Source: Burkholderia sp. L27(2015)
GTDB lineage: Bacteria > Pseudomonadota > Gammaproteobacteria > Burkholderiales > Burkholderiaceae
Assembly: GCF_009765705.1 (NCBI RefSeq)
Contig: NZ_LMUX01000008.1
Location: 1-64,000 of the forward strand
Direction: 5' to 3'
DNA length: 64,000 bases
In this document: in pieces, positions 1 through 8,842 of the stretch
Numbering within the stretch: the first letter of the stretch is position 1
Layout of the letters: each line of letters opens with the position of its first letter
Translations under genes and position numbers: made by a program
The notes under the pieces: generated by a model
What the model was told of the DNA's origin: nothing
What the model saw: only the letters and a program-made list of their open reading frames with translations
Databases searched by the model: none

Positions 1-384
1 AACCGACAACCGAAAGGCGGTCACTTCGCCGCTTGGGAGCAACCCGACGCTCTCACGATGGACCTTAGGGCAGCATTCAAACCGCTGCGTTAATGCGACG
101 TTGCGCGGGCGGTGGCATACCGTCGTCCGCGTTACGTTCTGGTTTCTCCACGCGCGAGTACCCTGTTTCCCATCTTAAAAGATAAGTTATCCATAATATA
201 TGATCGACTTAGAAAATATTCTCAGTGTGAATATCTGACATCGAGAAAACTGTGCAGCTGCAAACCGATCTTCTGCGTCGGCCGAGGCGCGACGATGCAT
301 CGCTTGATGCGCAAGATTTGCGTTCCGAGTCGCGAGCGCAGACCTATCCGGCTTGACCCGCCTCTGAATTCTCAGTAGCATCTA
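1..384. other. Gene-free left edge
   Basis: No convincing gene is seen. Short reading frames on both strands here are rich in Arg, Ser and Cys, lack ribosome binding sites and resemble no family I recognise. The stretch becomes AT-rich from about 175 to 245, which suits a promoter region for the rightward pcaD gene, but no clear -35/-10 pair could be assigned. The upstream neighbour lies outside the window. Confidence 0.5.
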
Positions 385-414
385 TTAAACGAACACTTGT
401 TCGTTTAACGAACA
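385..414. promoter_or_regulatory. Triple half-site operator upstream of pcaD
   Basis: Positions 385-395 and 398-408 form a perfect 11-bp inverted repeat (TTAAACGAACA / TGTTCGTTTAA, 2-bp spacer). Positions 398-405 and 407-414 form a second perfect palindrome (TGTTCGTT-t-AACGAACA) that shares the middle half-site. The block is therefore three CGAACA half-sites, two as a palindrome and the third as a direct repeat of the first. This is the geometry known for IclR-type PcaU/PobR operators. It lies 36 bp before the pcaD start. A TetR-type repressor is an alternative. The regulator gene is not adjacent. Confidence 0.7.
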
Positions 415-449
415 AACTCCGATCTAAATCTTGAATTCTGGCAACTACC

Positions 450-1253
450 ATGCATGAACATGCTTCTCCTGAGGCCGTGCCGTCGCTGCGCGATGGGGTG
501 CGCTTTCAAATAACCGGGCCCGCGAATGCTCCGGTGTTGGTTCTCGGCAATTCGCTGGCGACCGACATCAGCTTATGGCGAGACCAAATCCAAGTCTGGA
601 AAAACGATTTTCGAATTGTCGGGTTCGATTACCCGGGGCACGGTAGTCCCAGTTGGGGCAACGCAAGCAGCATGAGCGAGTACGCCGCGAAAATCGGCCG
701 GCTCCTCGATACGCTGGAGATCGACACGTACTCGTATTGCGGACTGTCGATGGGCGGCGCGCTCGGTATGGAACTCGCTGTCTTGCATCCGCACCGAATG
801 CAGAAACTGGTCTTAAGCAACACGGCCGCCCAGTTCGGTTCGCGCGATTTCTGGAATCAACGCATCGCGACGGCGACCGCGTCCGAGGACGGCATCGCTC
901 AGTTGTGCACGGCGTCCTTAAACCGATGGTTCACCGCCGAGTTTGCCGCGGCCCACCCCGACGTGGTGGTATTCGCGCAATCGATGTTTCTCGCGACCGG
1001 GCCAGCGGGCTACGCCGCGTGTTGCGCCGCGGTCAGAGACTTCGACTTCTCCGAGCGATTGACGGACATCGAGATTCCGGCTTTGGTCATCGCCGGCGCT
1101 GGCGACTTGGCGACTACGCCACAGCAAGCCCGTGTGCTGGTCGATAAGTTGCGCCGCGCGCAGTACCACGAGCTACCGACGGGCCATCTGGGCAATCTGG
1201 GCGCGAGCCGTGAGTTTACCGAGGTGGTACAAGCATTTTTACAGTCGCGGTGA
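450..1253 (+). CDS. pcaD: 3-oxoadipate enol-lactonase (PcaD-type alpha/beta hydrolase)
   Basis: The predicted 267-residue protein matches the length of PcaD, which hydrolyses beta-ketoadipate enol-lactone to beta-ketoadipate in the cytoplasmic protocatechuate/catechol pathway. The early motif GNSLATDISLW (33-43) is characteristic of PcaD. The nucleophile elbow GLSMGG puts the serine at 100, with probable acid Asp219 (GAGD) and His246 (TGHLGN). There is no signal peptide. No other pca or cat gene is nearby, so it is an orphan member of the pathway here, probably controlled through the three-half-site operator just upstream. A related lactonase or carboxylesterase is possible, but the PcaD assignment is favoured by motif and length. 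Confidence 0.85.
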   Translation: MHEHASPEAVPSLRDGVRFQITGPANAPVLVLGNSLATDISLWRDQIQVWKNDFRIVGFDYPGHGSPSWGNASSMSEYAAKIGRLLDTLEIDTYSYCGLSMGGALGMELAVLHPHRMQKLVLSNTAAQFGSRDFWNQRIATATASEDGIAQLCTASLNRWFTAEFAAAHPDVVVFAQSMFLATGPAGYAACCAAVRDFDFSERLTDIEIPALVIAGAGDLATTPQQARVLVDKLRRAQYHELPTGHLGNLGASREFTEVVQAFLQSR

Positions 1254-1415
1254 CGTGCACTGCGCGCGCTATCGGAGTTTTGAATTGCGCGAAGTGGCTT
1301 TGCGCGGTCCGAAGCCAAGTCAGCCGCAGCGCGCGAGAACGGAAAGCGTGGCGGGCGTCCTCGCAAGGCAAAAGTAGACGCAGTTCACGCGTAACACGAA
1401 CACGACGAGCACTAG

Positions 1416-2219
1416 CTATTGAATCGCAACCGGGTGGCCTGTCAGCCAGCCGTTAATGTCTTCAAGCACGTCCTTCTCGATCCCAAGGAAACCGTGTGGT
1501 GAATGCCCGCCGCAATCGGCCTCCTTGTCGCCACCTCCGTCTGTCGAATCGACCTGGACAAAATCGAAGTGGTCACGCTCGGCCAAATGCTTGCCGGCAT
1601 ACGCGGGCGAAGATACACACGCGTCGTGCTGATTCGATACGACAAACACGCGGTATTTCGTGCCGTCCACGTCGAGGTCGGCAAGGCTGGGGTTGCCCCG
1701 GCGCGATACAGTCACAGGGGACGTCAACACAAACGCATCGGCCAGCGTCGGACCACGGTTCAGCGCATTACCGACCGAAACCGTCCCGGCGCTCGTGCCG
1801 ACTAACGCGATCTTCGAGTTCGGGAAGCGTTGGCGTAACGCGGCCACGACCGCCTGTGTATCCGTGAACGATTCCTTGCTCATCCGGAAGTGGTCGTCCA
1901 CGCCTTGCGCGTTGTCGGACGGCGTATCGACCAGCGCAACAGCGACGCCGTAATCGATCCAGTGATGCGCCGAGCGAATCAAAAAATTGCCCTTGAGTGT
2001 GGTTGCTCCACTGGCATTCAGATGCAGGTCGCCCGGCGTGCCAGGAAACAGGACAACCACCCACGGCGGATTCGAAGATGGCGACTCGACGAAGATGCTC
2101 TGTGTCACGCCGTCGCGCGTAGGGAGCGTCACGAGGTCCCCGTGGTCGAGCGGGTCTGCATGGACATTGGCGATCAACAGAAGGGCCGCGAGCCCGCAGC
2201 CAATACGTTTCAGCTTCAT
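1416..2219 (-). CDS. Exported alpha/beta hydrolase, function unknown
   Basis: The start at 2219 is chosen because GGGAG lies 5 bases before it; a longer form from 2231 lacks this site. The N-terminus (MKLKRIGCGLAALLLIANVHADP) is a classic signal peptide with cleavage near ANVHA, so the product is probably periplasmic or secreted. The body has the alpha/beta hydrolase pattern: an oxyanion-type segment VVVLFPGTPGDLH, a nucleophile elbow GTSAG, and a late His in a GHSPHG segment. Family relatives are usually annotated as putative hydrolases or esterases, and no substrate can be named. It stands alone, divergent from mazEF. Confidence 0.7.
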   Translation of the reverse strand: MKLKRIGCGLAALLLIANVHADPLDHGDLVTLPTRDGVTQSIFVESPSSNPPWVVVLFPGTPGDLHLNASGATTLKGNFLIRSAHHWIDYGVAVALVDTPSDNAQGVDDHFRMSKESFTDTQAVVAALRQRFPNSKIALVGTSAGTVSVGNALNRGPTLADAFVLTSPVTVSRRGNPSLADLDVDGTKYRVFVVSNQHDACVSSPAYAGKHLAERDHFDFVQVDSTDGGGDKEADCGGHSPHGFLGIEKDVLEDINGWLTGHPVAIQ

Positions 2220-2454
2220 CACATCTCCCATACGTAATTATTATTCATCGCCTCCAGCGTCGCCGAAGTCGCTTCGGCCAGCAGCGATGGCCTGCAAAAT
2301 GCGATCTAGCCCAACGGACGATACCCAAAGCAGCGATAAGAGCGCAAGCTTCTCCGATCGGCGTTTCAATACACATGCAGAGCGTTCCGGCCTTGTATCC
2401 GGCTATAGCGCTTGGTATGGTGTCTACAATGTATCTACGTAATTAGAGCCCGAT

Positions 2455-2697
2455 ATGAAAGTCGTTGTGAAGAAGTGGGGCAATAGCGCTGCGTTGCGCC
2501 TGCCAGCATCGCTCATGGATGCGGTAAGCCTGCAGATTGACCAGGCGGTCGAGCTGCGTGCGGAGCGTGGCCATATCGTCTTAGAGCCTTTGCGCGAGCG
2601 GGAATACGACCTGGATTCGATGCTTGCCGCGATCACACCAGCAAACCAGCATGCGTCCGTCGATTTCGGAGCGCCCGTAGGAAAGGAGACGTTCTAA
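2455..2697 (+). CDS. mazE: MazE-type antitoxin (SpoVT/AbrB fold)
   Basis: An 80-residue protein beginning MKVVVKKWGNSAALRLPASL, the signature of the MazE/PemI/ChpAI swapped-hairpin DNA-binding domain (about residues 1-45). The acidic tail (EREYDLDSMLAAI, about 50-62) is the segment that wraps the cognate toxin in this family. It would neutralise the MazF toxin and autorepress the operon. The toxin gene begins on the very next base after the stop codon. The upstream TCTAC...TCTAC direct repeat at 2423-2437 could be the autoregulatory site, but this is only suggestive. Confidence 0.85.
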   Translation: MKVVVKKWGNSAALRLPASLMDAVSLQIDQAVELRAERGHIVLEPLREREYDLDSMLAAITPANQHASVDFGAPVGKETF

Positions 2698-3033
2698 GTG
2701 GCGAAATATGTACCGGAACGAGGCGATGTCGTGTGGCTGCACTTCGACCCGTCGGCAGGACACGAACAAGCGGGTCATCGACCGGCATTTGTCATCTCAC
2801 CGCGCGCCTACAACGCCGTGAGTGGCATCATGCTGTGCTGCCCGATGACTACGAAAATCAAGGGCTACCCGTTCGAGGTTGAGATCGTCGCACCCGACGG
2901 AGGCAAGAGTGCGGTGCTTTCAGATCAGGTCAAAAGCTTGAACTGGGTTGTCCGAGCCGCGAAGTTTCGCTTCTCCGCTGACCCGGCTGTATTCGTGGAA
3001 GCGCGGGCGAAAATGTCCGTGCTTTTCCGATAA
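2698..3033 (+). CDS. mazF: MazF/PemK-type mRNA interferase toxin
   Basis: A 111-residue protein starting with GTG immediately after the mazE stop (zero-base gap), which argues for translational coupling so that toxin is made only after antitoxin. It carries the PemK/MazF hallmarks: GDVVWLHFDPSAGHEQ near the N-terminus, the HRPAFVIS strand with the conserved Arg, the PMTTKIKGYPFEV segment with the catalytic Thr region, and the SDQVKSLNW strand. The family cleaves single-stranded RNA at short motifs; the cleavage specificity here cannot be read from sequence. The pair looks intact. Confidence 0.88.
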   Translation: MAKYVPERGDVVWLHFDPSAGHEQAGHRPAFVISPRAYNAVSGIMLCCPMTTKIKGYPFEVEIVAPDGGKSAVLSDQVKSLNWVVRAAKFRFSADPAVFVEARAKMSVLFR

Positions 3034-3037
3034 CGGA

Positions 3038-4141
3038 TCAGATCATGTGCAACGCGTGGATCAACAGCAAGCTGATACCCGCAAGCGCCACGATGGACAA
3101 TACGACCGCCGCCGTAACCCGCGGACCTGCCTTCACGACGGTGCGAACGTCCACACCCAACCCAAGCGCGGCCATCGACACCACGGTCAGCAAATTGGCA
3201 ACCTCATTCGCCGGTTGCAGCAACACTGTCGGAATCACACCCGCCGAGCGCGCCGCCATCAGTGCCAGAAAGCCGACGATGAACCACGGCAACACCTTGT
3301 GCCAAACAACCCCATGCGATTTGGCGGATGTCTTTCCGGATGCGCCGGTCGGATCGCTTCCTTGCGCAGCGCCGCGTGTCAAAACCGACAGAACCATAAT
3401 GACCGGGCCCAGCATCAACACACGCACCAGTTTCACGAGGGTGCCGATATGCGCGCTAAACAACGACACCGGCACCGTGGCCGCCAATACTTGGGGCACC
3501 GCATAGACGGTCAAGCCCGCCAACGTGCCGTATTGCAGATCGCTCAGATGCAGCACCGGAACCAGCAGCGGCAGTCCCAACACGACCAACACGCCGAGGA
3601 CAGCGGTAAAAGCAATCGAAGCGGCGACATCGTCGCTATGCGCACCGATCACCGGGGCCACGGCCGCAATTGCTGAATTGCCGCAGATCGAATTGCCGCA
3701 GGCCACGAGCAGAGCCATGCGATGGTGCAAACCGAGTAAGCGCCCTATGCCGTAACTCAGCACAATCGCCACAATTACCACCGCCACAATCCCGCCCAGC
3801 AAATCCAAACCGGCAAGCTTCAACGCCGTCACGCTCAACGACGCGCCGAGCAACACGACCGCCACTTCAAGCAGAAATTTGGCACTGAAGTCGATACCGC
3901 TTTGCCATTGTGAGCTCGGCGCCCACACACTGCGTATCGCGGTCCCAAGCAAAATCGCCAGCACCAGAGATTCAAGCCAGACGTGTCCGAAGATTCTGGC
4001 TTCGGCCAATTGCAAAGCCCAGGCCCCTGCCGTAACGGCGGCGCACAAAAGAACGCCCGGCGCCACGCGCATCAGTGGATTTGAAGTGCCGGTGAATCCG
4101 GTTACGGCTTTTATTTCTTTTTCGGTAGAGAGCGTCGACAT
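3038..4141 (-). CDS. YeiH/UPF0324 family putative sulfate exporter
   Basis: About 367 residues with roughly ten hydrophobic segments. The motif ACGNSICGNSAIAAVAPVIGA in the middle is the YeiH-family fingerprint, followed by AGLTVYAVPQVLAA. The start at 4141 is preferred over the longer frame from 4195 because GGGGA sits 8 bases upstream. YeiH proteins are annotated as putative sulfate/sulfite exporters, which rests on family naming rather than firm biochemistry. No cys or sulfite genes are adjacent, although a TauE-like exporter lies 5 kb away. It converges with mazF with a 4-base gap. Confidence 0.85.
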   Translation of the reverse strand: MSTLSTEKEIKAVTGFTGTSNPLMRVAPGVLLCAAVTAGAWALQLAEARIFGHVWLESLVLAILLGTAIRSVWAPSSQWQSGIDFSAKFLLEVAVVLLGASLSVTALKLAGLDLLGGIVAVVIVAIVLSYGIGRLLGLHHRMALLVACGNSICGNSAIAAVAPVIGAHSDDVAASIAFTAVLGVLVVLGLPLLVPVLHLSDLQYGTLAGLTVYAVPQVLAATVPVSLFSAHIGTLVKLVRVLMLGPVIMVLSVLTRGAAQGSDPTGASGKTSAKSHGVVWHKVLPWFIVGFLALMAARSAGVIPTVLLQPANEVANLLTVVSMAALGLGVDVRTVVKAGPRVTAAVVLSIVALAGISLLLIHALHMI

Positions 4142-4523
4142 TTTCGAAGTCCCCAATGAGTGAACGTTCGACAAGCGTACCGACGCGCAAGACATATGAA
4201 AAATACAAAATATTCACTGTTGGCATGTATTTTATTCATGTGTCAGCGATGCTTACTCCGCCGCTTTTTACACGACGGCTTTTTATGCGACTACCCCTGA
4301 CGTTTCTTAAACGCGGAGATGTCTTTGGGAGAAATTCGAAATACCGGGTGAGGGAAAACGTGCGAAGAAAAAGCAGAAGAGCGGCGCGAGGCCGAAGTTC
4401 CTGCCCTGGCCAGTCGAACAGGAAAGGACGGCTTTCGGAAATGCAAGACTAACGAAAGACCATCCTTTCAGGTTCGAGCTAGGTCACGTGAATCAACGGT
4501 CAACCGGCCATAGCCGGCCGCCC
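4142..4523. other. Intergenic region between yeiH and a small secreted protein gene
   Basis: About 380 bases without a supportable gene. An open frame at 4156-4452 on the plus strand lacks a ribosome binding site and has an Arg/Ser-rich non-protein-like composition. The segment 4195-4330 is AT-rich and probably contains the promoter for the leftward yeiH gene. No clear operator or terminator was identified. Confidence 0.4.
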
Positions 4524-4682
4524 TTAATTTGCCCAGTGGCAGCTCTTATGGTGGTGCTGATCGGTGTGACATACCCGATGACGCTGGTGCTCATGCTCAT
4601 CGGCTTGCGCGCTCAATGGCGCGAAGGTGGCAAAAAACGCGCTGAGCGCAAGCGTGGCCAGAATAATTTTTCCAAGTTTCAT
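4524..4682 (-). CDS. Small secreted His/Cys-rich protein
   Basis: A 52-residue product. Residues 1-27 (MKLGKIILATLALSAFFATF, then APLSAQA) are a strong Sec signal peptide, leaving about 25 residues rich in His, with two Cys (RVCHTDQHHHKSCHW). The reading frame opens upstream but the start at 4682 places a GCGGGA-type site in front and gives the signal peptide an ordinary N-terminus. Small periplasmic proteins with an HRVCH...HHHKSCHW tail occur as hypothetical proteins in Burkholderia relatives. The His/Cys pattern suggests metal binding, which is inference. It is divergent from a small lipoprotein gene. Confidence 0.6.
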   Translation of the reverse strand: MKLGKIILATLALSAFFATFAPLSAQADEHEHQRHRVCHTDQHHHKSCHWAN

Positions 4683-5061
4683 TTTTTTTCCCGCGAGGTT
4701 GAAAGGGTCCCACGCCAAGTATCAAGCAAGTTTTGCACCCGCTAGGCGAGGGGTTTGAATATAGGAAGTTGGTGGCATCGGCCGAACTCGCGAGGACGGG
4801 GTCGATGGACAGCCGGGGTGTGAACATGTACACATTTGTCCCGCAAACGCCAGATGCAGGCAGAGCCACCGGTAACTCTGACCGACGAGCACGTTAAACG
4901 TTTGATTGGGTTCGAAATTTTTTTGGCCAACACGGGATCGTGCTACCGCTCGGTTGTTACTGTCCGGCACTCGAGTCGCCTACGCGGTTACTTGCGGATA
5001 CAACTCGACGCGAACGAAGTGGCACACGTCTGTCTCCAACATACAACTGGAGAGAAAAATC
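4683..5061. other. Divergent intergenic region
   Basis: About 380 bases between two oppositely oriented small envelope protein genes. Several overlapping open frames exist but none has a ribosome site plus sensible composition. It presumably holds two divergent promoters. An ACATGT core near 4827 within alternating GTGT/ACAC sequence is visible but is not a clean inverted repeat. Confidence 0.4.
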
Positions 5062-5235
5062 ATGATCAAGCTATTTGCTGCTGTCGCGTTGGCGGTAAGC
5101 CTGGGAGGCTGTGTGGTGGCCCCCGCCCCTTACGGTTACGCACCTGCGCCGGCCTACGGTTATTACGCGGGCCCTGCCGTCGATGTCGGCATTGGCGTAG
5201 GCGGTGGCTACGGACACGGCTGGCACGGGAGGTAG
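5062..5235 (+). CDS. Small Gly/Tyr-rich lipoprotein
   Basis: A 57-residue product with ATG at 5062 behind GGAGAG; an upstream extension in the same frame looks non-coding. MIKLFAAVALAVSLGGC is a signal peptide with lipobox LGGC (Cys17), so it should be lipid-anchored after signal peptidase II cleavage. The mature part is a Pro/Tyr/Gly/Ala low-complexity stretch (APAPYGYAPAPAYGYYAG) followed by a Gly-rich tail. Comparable tiny lipoproteins are common hypothetical envelope proteins. No enzymatic function is suggested. Confidence 0.65.
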   Translation: MIKLFAAVALAVSLGGCVVAPAPYGYAPAPAYGYYAGPAVDVGIGVGGGYGHGWHGR

Positions 5236-5318
5236 TAGCGGATGCGCACCGGGGATGCGCACCGCCCGTCACCGCACCGCGTGCCTGCCTATGGCCTTGG
5301 GTAACTTATTTGGGTACC

Positions 5319-5924
5319 TTAACTTCGGCATAACTTGGCAGCCAACTCGGCAACGTGTTTGCCCTGATAGCGAGCGATATCGAGTTCGTTTTTCGTGGGC
5401 TGACGCTTGCCGTCGATGTTGGCCAGCGTTGTCGCACCATAGGGCGTGCCACCCGTAATTTCGCTCATGTTCATGAGACCCGCGCACGCGTAAGGAACGC
5501 CTACGATCACCATCCCGTGATGCAGTAGCGTAGAGTGAAACGACGTGATGGTGGTTTCCTGGCCACCGTGCTGCGTGCCGGTCGACGCAAAGACGCTGCC
5601 TATCTTGCCGACCAGCGCGCCCTTCATCCACAGCCCCCCTGTCTGATCCAGAAAGGTCCGCATTTGGCCGGCCATATTGCCAAAGCGCGTGGGCGTGCCA
5701 AAAATGATTGCATCATAATCGCCCAACTCGTCCGGTGCGGCAACCGCAGCCTGTTGATCCATCTTCACACCCATTCCCTTGGCGGCTTCAGCGGGTATGG
5801 TTTCGGGCACGCGTTTGATCGTGACTTCCGTGCCCGCGACACCTCGTGCGCCTTCCGCAATAGCCTGCGACATTTGCTCGATGTGGCCATACATCGAGTA
5901 ATAAAGAACTAGGATCTTTGCCAT
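5319..5924 (-). CDS. wrbA: NAD(P)H:quinone oxidoreductase, WrbA type
   Basis: 201 residues starting [22 protein letters not shown], the flavodoxin-like FMN phosphate-binding loop of WrbA. Further markers are the [17 protein letters not shown] segment and the [10 protein letters not shown] segment. WrbA is a tetrameric FMN enzyme that reduces quinones by two electrons, protecting against redox cycling. A GAGG ribosome site precedes the ATG. It stands alone between small envelope genes and the DUF2383-like gene. Length is normal for the type IV family. Confidence 0.93.
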   Translation of the reverse strand: MAKILVLYYSMYGHIEQMSQAIAEGARGVAGTEVTIKRVPETIPAEAAKGMGVKMDQQAAVAAPDELGDYDAIIFGTPTRFGNMAGQMRTFLDQTGGLWMKGALVGKIGSVFASTGTQHGGQETTITSFHSTLLHHGMVIVGVPYACAGLMNMSEITGGTPYGATTLANIDGKRQPTKNELDIARYQGKHVAELAAKLCRS

Positions 5925-6277
5925 GGATTTTTCCTCGGAATGTGAGTAATCGGCACGCGACGTTTATCAGGAACCGCACAAGAAAATTAGTGCATGGGCT
6001 CCTATAAAGCAATGTTGGGACCGCGCCCGAGATGATTCTTGTCCCGCATTCGGCAGCCGCCGTATGGGGTAAGCGCTTTCCCGAGAGACACCGACCAATA
6101 TGTTGCTGCACCAGCATCTTGTAACAACGGGGGTTATCGGTAATTTCTACGGCTTCGGACAAAAGCGGCAACGAAGCGGCGAGAGAGTAGCCAACGAATG
6201 TGGCCGAAGCAACGGCCAGCGACGGAACCGACGAAGCGACCGAAGCACCTGTGCGCGCAAGCCTCAGTACACAAGCC
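5925..6277. other. Intergenic region upstream of wrbA
   Basis: About 350 bases with no supportable gene. Overlapping frames on both strands are present but are frameshifted shadows of each other and have no initiation signals. The part next to 5925 must carry the leftward wrbA promoter. No convincing hairpin or operator was found. Confidence 0.4.
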
Positions 6278-6733
6278 TCAGCGTACAAACCGGTCTCGCA
6301 AGGCCTTGATGCGATCGTGGTTCTTCACCACGCCCTGATACTGTGCCGCAACCAAGGCATACACCTGCGGCGACAGTTTCTCTTTTAGCGCAGCACCATA
6401 GACCTTGCGCGCGTGGTCTTCGCCTTTTTCGCACTCGACCAAGATCGCGTGATTGCGATGCTGCACGGCTGCGGCTTTCGCGCTATCCCAACTACCCCAA
6501 CCGCGATGGAGGGCCCCGGTCAAACTGCCCTCGGCGCGCGGCTCGCTCCCCAGCATCCGCACGAGCTCTTGCAGGTCGCGCAATGCTTCTCTGCATTCCT
6601 GCGCCCGCGCCCGCAACACAGCAGCCAATTCAGGATCCGAAACATCCTTCGCGCTGGCGACAAACCCTAACTCCCCGTCCCTGCTAACCTCGATCAAGCG
6701 ATTCAAGGTTTTAATCGTTGACGCATCAGGCAT
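6278..6733 (-). CDS. PA2169/DUF2383 family four-helix-bundle protein
   Basis: About 151 residues. The start at 6733 has CAGGAG 7 bases upstream, whereas the longer frame to 6835 adds an Arg/His-rich segment that looks untranslated. The sequence is almost wholly helical: IKTLNRLIEVSRDGELGF, then ALRDLQELVRMLG, then the GWGSWDSAKAA segment and a final helix ending HDRIKALRDRF. This pattern is that of the DUF2383/PA2169 ferritin-like bundle family, which has no settled function; members are often stress-induced. It is isolated from other genes by gaps on both sides. Confidence 0.75.
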   Translation of the reverse strand: MPDASTIKTLNRLIEVSRDGELGFVASAKDVSDPELAAVLRARAQECREALRDLQELVRMLGSEPRAEGSLTGALHRGWGSWDSAKAAAVQHRNHAILVECEKGEDHARKVYGAALKEKLSPQVYALVAAQYQGVVKNHDRIKALRDRFVR

Positions 6734-6949
6734 GGCAAAACTCCTGAAAAATCGGCGGTGCCGGTGCGAGCCCTCGACCGGGAAAGCCCTCTCACAGTGA
6801 ATGCCAGCAGGTACTATTCCCGAACGGATAGCCAATTACCCGGAGCGTACCCGTCGCCAGCAGCGGCTCATACGAAATAAGTGGAACGCGGATCGGCATG
6901 TCTATTCGTTCGCGTCTTAATACGTGCGCGTTCGCTGCGTGCGTATTCG

Positions 6950-7894
6950 CTACGCGCTCATGCGCGCATCCAGAACCAGCTTGCCGCGAATATGACCAGC
7001 CTCCAATTCGCGCTCGGCTTGAACAGCCTGCGCGAACGGAAAGGTTTTGGCGAGCCGGATTTTGACTCTCTCCTCGTCGATCAAACGCCCGATCTGCGTA
7101 AGCTGCTCGCCGTCCGGGTGCGCGGTGTAACGCGCCACGCGAATATCGCGTGCGCGTGCGCGTTCGCTGGAAGGCGCCGCGATCGTCGAGATCAAGGCCC
7201 CTCCATCCTTGAGAATTGCCCACGAGCGTTCCTGTGTGTCGCCGCCGACCAGATCGAAAACCATATCGACCTGCGGCACCTTCGATGCGAAATCGTGGAG
7301 CTTATGGTCGATCACGACATCGGCGCCCAGCGCCTTCACGAACGCGACCCCATCGCCCGATGCCGTAGCGTAGACCACAGCGCCCTTGGCTTTCGCGAAC
7401 TGCACGGCAAGATGCCCGACACCGCCGGCAGCGGCATGGATCAGCACGCGCTGGCCCGCTTGCACGCCGCCGCGCTCGAACAAGCCTTGCCAAGCGGTCA
7501 GACCTGCAAGAGGTACAGCCGCAGCGGTGCGGAAGTCGAGCGAGGCCGGCATGGGCGCAAGCCAAGCACGTTTGATCGTTACGTATTCGGCGAATGCACC
7601 CTGCTCCTGCCCGATGAACGCATACACATCCTCTGCGGCCTGCAGGCCGCCCCCGGCGTCGCCAGGTGTTACCACAGAGCCGGCAAAGTCGCGTCCTAGC
7701 GTATAAGGAAGCTGGCTTTCGCGCACCAGCGGATAGTGCCCTTCGCGGGTCTTGTAGTCGACAGGATTCAGGCTTGCGGCGCGAACGACGACCAGCACCT
7801 CGTCGTTCTTGGGAGTGGGGACTTCTATCGTATCGCGCTGGATGACGTCGGGACCACCGAAACGGTGGATGCGAAATGCTTGCATTGTGCTCAT
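6950..7894 (-). CDS. NADP-dependent MDR-family oxidoreductase (quinone reductase-like)
   Basis: About 314 residues. The start at 7894 sits 6 bases after AAGGAG; the upstream extension is discarded. It has the medium-chain dehydrogenase layout: a GroES-like N-terminal half with YPLVRESQLPYTLGRDFAG, then the Rossmann motif IHAAAGGVGHLAVQFAKAKG for NADP. Zinc ligands are absent, which places it with zeta-crystallin/quinone oxidoreductase-like enzymes. The substrate is unknown. It is downstream in orientation of mgtC but separated by about 100 bp. Confidence 0.85.
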   Translation of the reverse strand: MSTMQAFRIHRFGGPDVIQRDTIEVPTPKNDEVLVVVRAASLNPVDYKTREGHYPLVRESQLPYTLGRDFAGSVVTPGDAGGGLQAAEDVYAFIGQEQGAFAEYVTIKRAWLAPMPASLDFRTAAAVPLAGLTAWQGLFERGGVQAGQRVLIHAAAGGVGHLAVQFAKAKGAVVYATASGDGVAFVKALGADVVIDHKLHDFASKVPQVDMVFDLVGGDTQERSWAILKDGGALISTIAAPSSERARARDIRVARYTAHPDGEQLTQIGRLIDEERVKIRLAKTFPFAQAVQAERELEAGHIRGKLVLDARMSA

Positions 7895-7993
7895 GAACGC
7901 TCCTTGCAGGTACGGCGGTTGCCGGCCCGCACAGAAGCGCGCAAATGTCATGCCCGCGCAATCGCAAAGCCCGCCATTCTGCCAGGCACAATC

Positions 7994-8677
7994 TCAGGGA
8001 CCACCCACTTCGATCACTTCACGCACCCCCTCGACACCGCCCAATTGCCCGCAAATCACAGTGAAGTCGGTAGAGGAAACCCGCGACAGCGTAATGGTCA
8101 CCTCGTCGGTATCGCTCAGGCTTTCATTTTGCTGCACGATGAATTGCTTGACCCGTGCAGAGCCCGGGCCCAGCACACGATACAAGGTCGCGACATTCAT
8201 TGCGCCACGATCGACCACCAGCCGTAGTTCGCGCCGTTGGCGCGCGGCAAAGAAACGCTTTTCCAGCGGCTTGATGCCCGCCAGAATCACCAGGATGATC
8301 ACCGTGGCCGTCACGGCTGCAAGGTAAAGCCCGCCCCCCACCGCCAGGCCGATTGCCGCGACCGACCACAAACTGGCCGCCGTAGTCAGCCCGCGCACCA
8401 CCTCGCCACGCAACAAGATAGAACCGGCGCCCAGAAAGCCGATGCCGGACACGACTTGAGCCGCGACCCGCGAAGGATCCAGCACGATGTCGGGCCGGCC
8501 CAGCACGTCCTGGAAACCGAAGGCCGAGACGATCATCAGCAGCGATGCGCCCACGCATACCAGCATGTGGGTGCGCAAACCGGCAGCCCAGGAAAGGCGT
8601 TCGCGCTCCACGCCGATTACGCTCCCCAAGGCGGCCGCAAGCAGCAGTCGCGAAACAAGCTCAATCTGACCTAACAT
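7994..8677 (-). CDS. MgtC/SapB family membrane protein
   Basis: 227 residues beginning MLGQIELVSRLLLAAALGSVIGVERE, the conserved MgtC/SapB start with GxxxGxERE, then the GLRTHMLVCVGASLLM transmembrane segment and QVVSGIGFLGAGSILLR. About four or five membrane helices are followed by a soluble C-terminal domain (about 145-227) resembling the ACT-like tail of longer MgtC proteins. The family includes virulence and low-magnesium survival factors, but most homologues have unknown roles. An AGGAG site precedes the ATG. It is divergent from the TauE-like gene. Confidence 0.87.
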   Translation of the reverse strand: MLGQIELVSRLLLAAALGSVIGVERERLSWAAGLRTHMLVCVGASLLMIVSAFGFQDVLGRPDIVLDPSRVAAQVVSGIGFLGAGSILLRGEVVRGLTTAASLWSVAAIGLAVGGGLYLAAVTATVIILVILAGIKPLEKRFFAARQRRELRLVVDRGAMNVATLYRVLGPGSARVKQFIVQQNESLSDTDEVTITLSRVSSTDFTVICGQLGGVEGVREVIEVGGP

Positions 8678-8842
8678 CGTGGGCAGCTCCTGTCATATTG
8701 GAAGATGGGGGATAGATCTCCCCGCTCGGGCCAACGCTTGGACATAATAGCCGCATCGCCTGTTCAACGGTCGCCGCAGTGCAGCATTGCGGCCGCAAGC
8801 GATCGGATACAATGCCGCAACCGAATTTTTGGAAAACTGCGC

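Noticed and set aside
2391-2454. Sigma-70 promoter for mazEF
   Set aside because: A TACAAT hexamer at 2425 is present but no -35 element has acceptable spacing, so no promoter was annotated.
2948-3676. 242-codon open frame on the plus strand
   Set aside because: Antisense to the YeiH gene, with His/Gln/Arg-rich composition and no initiation signal.
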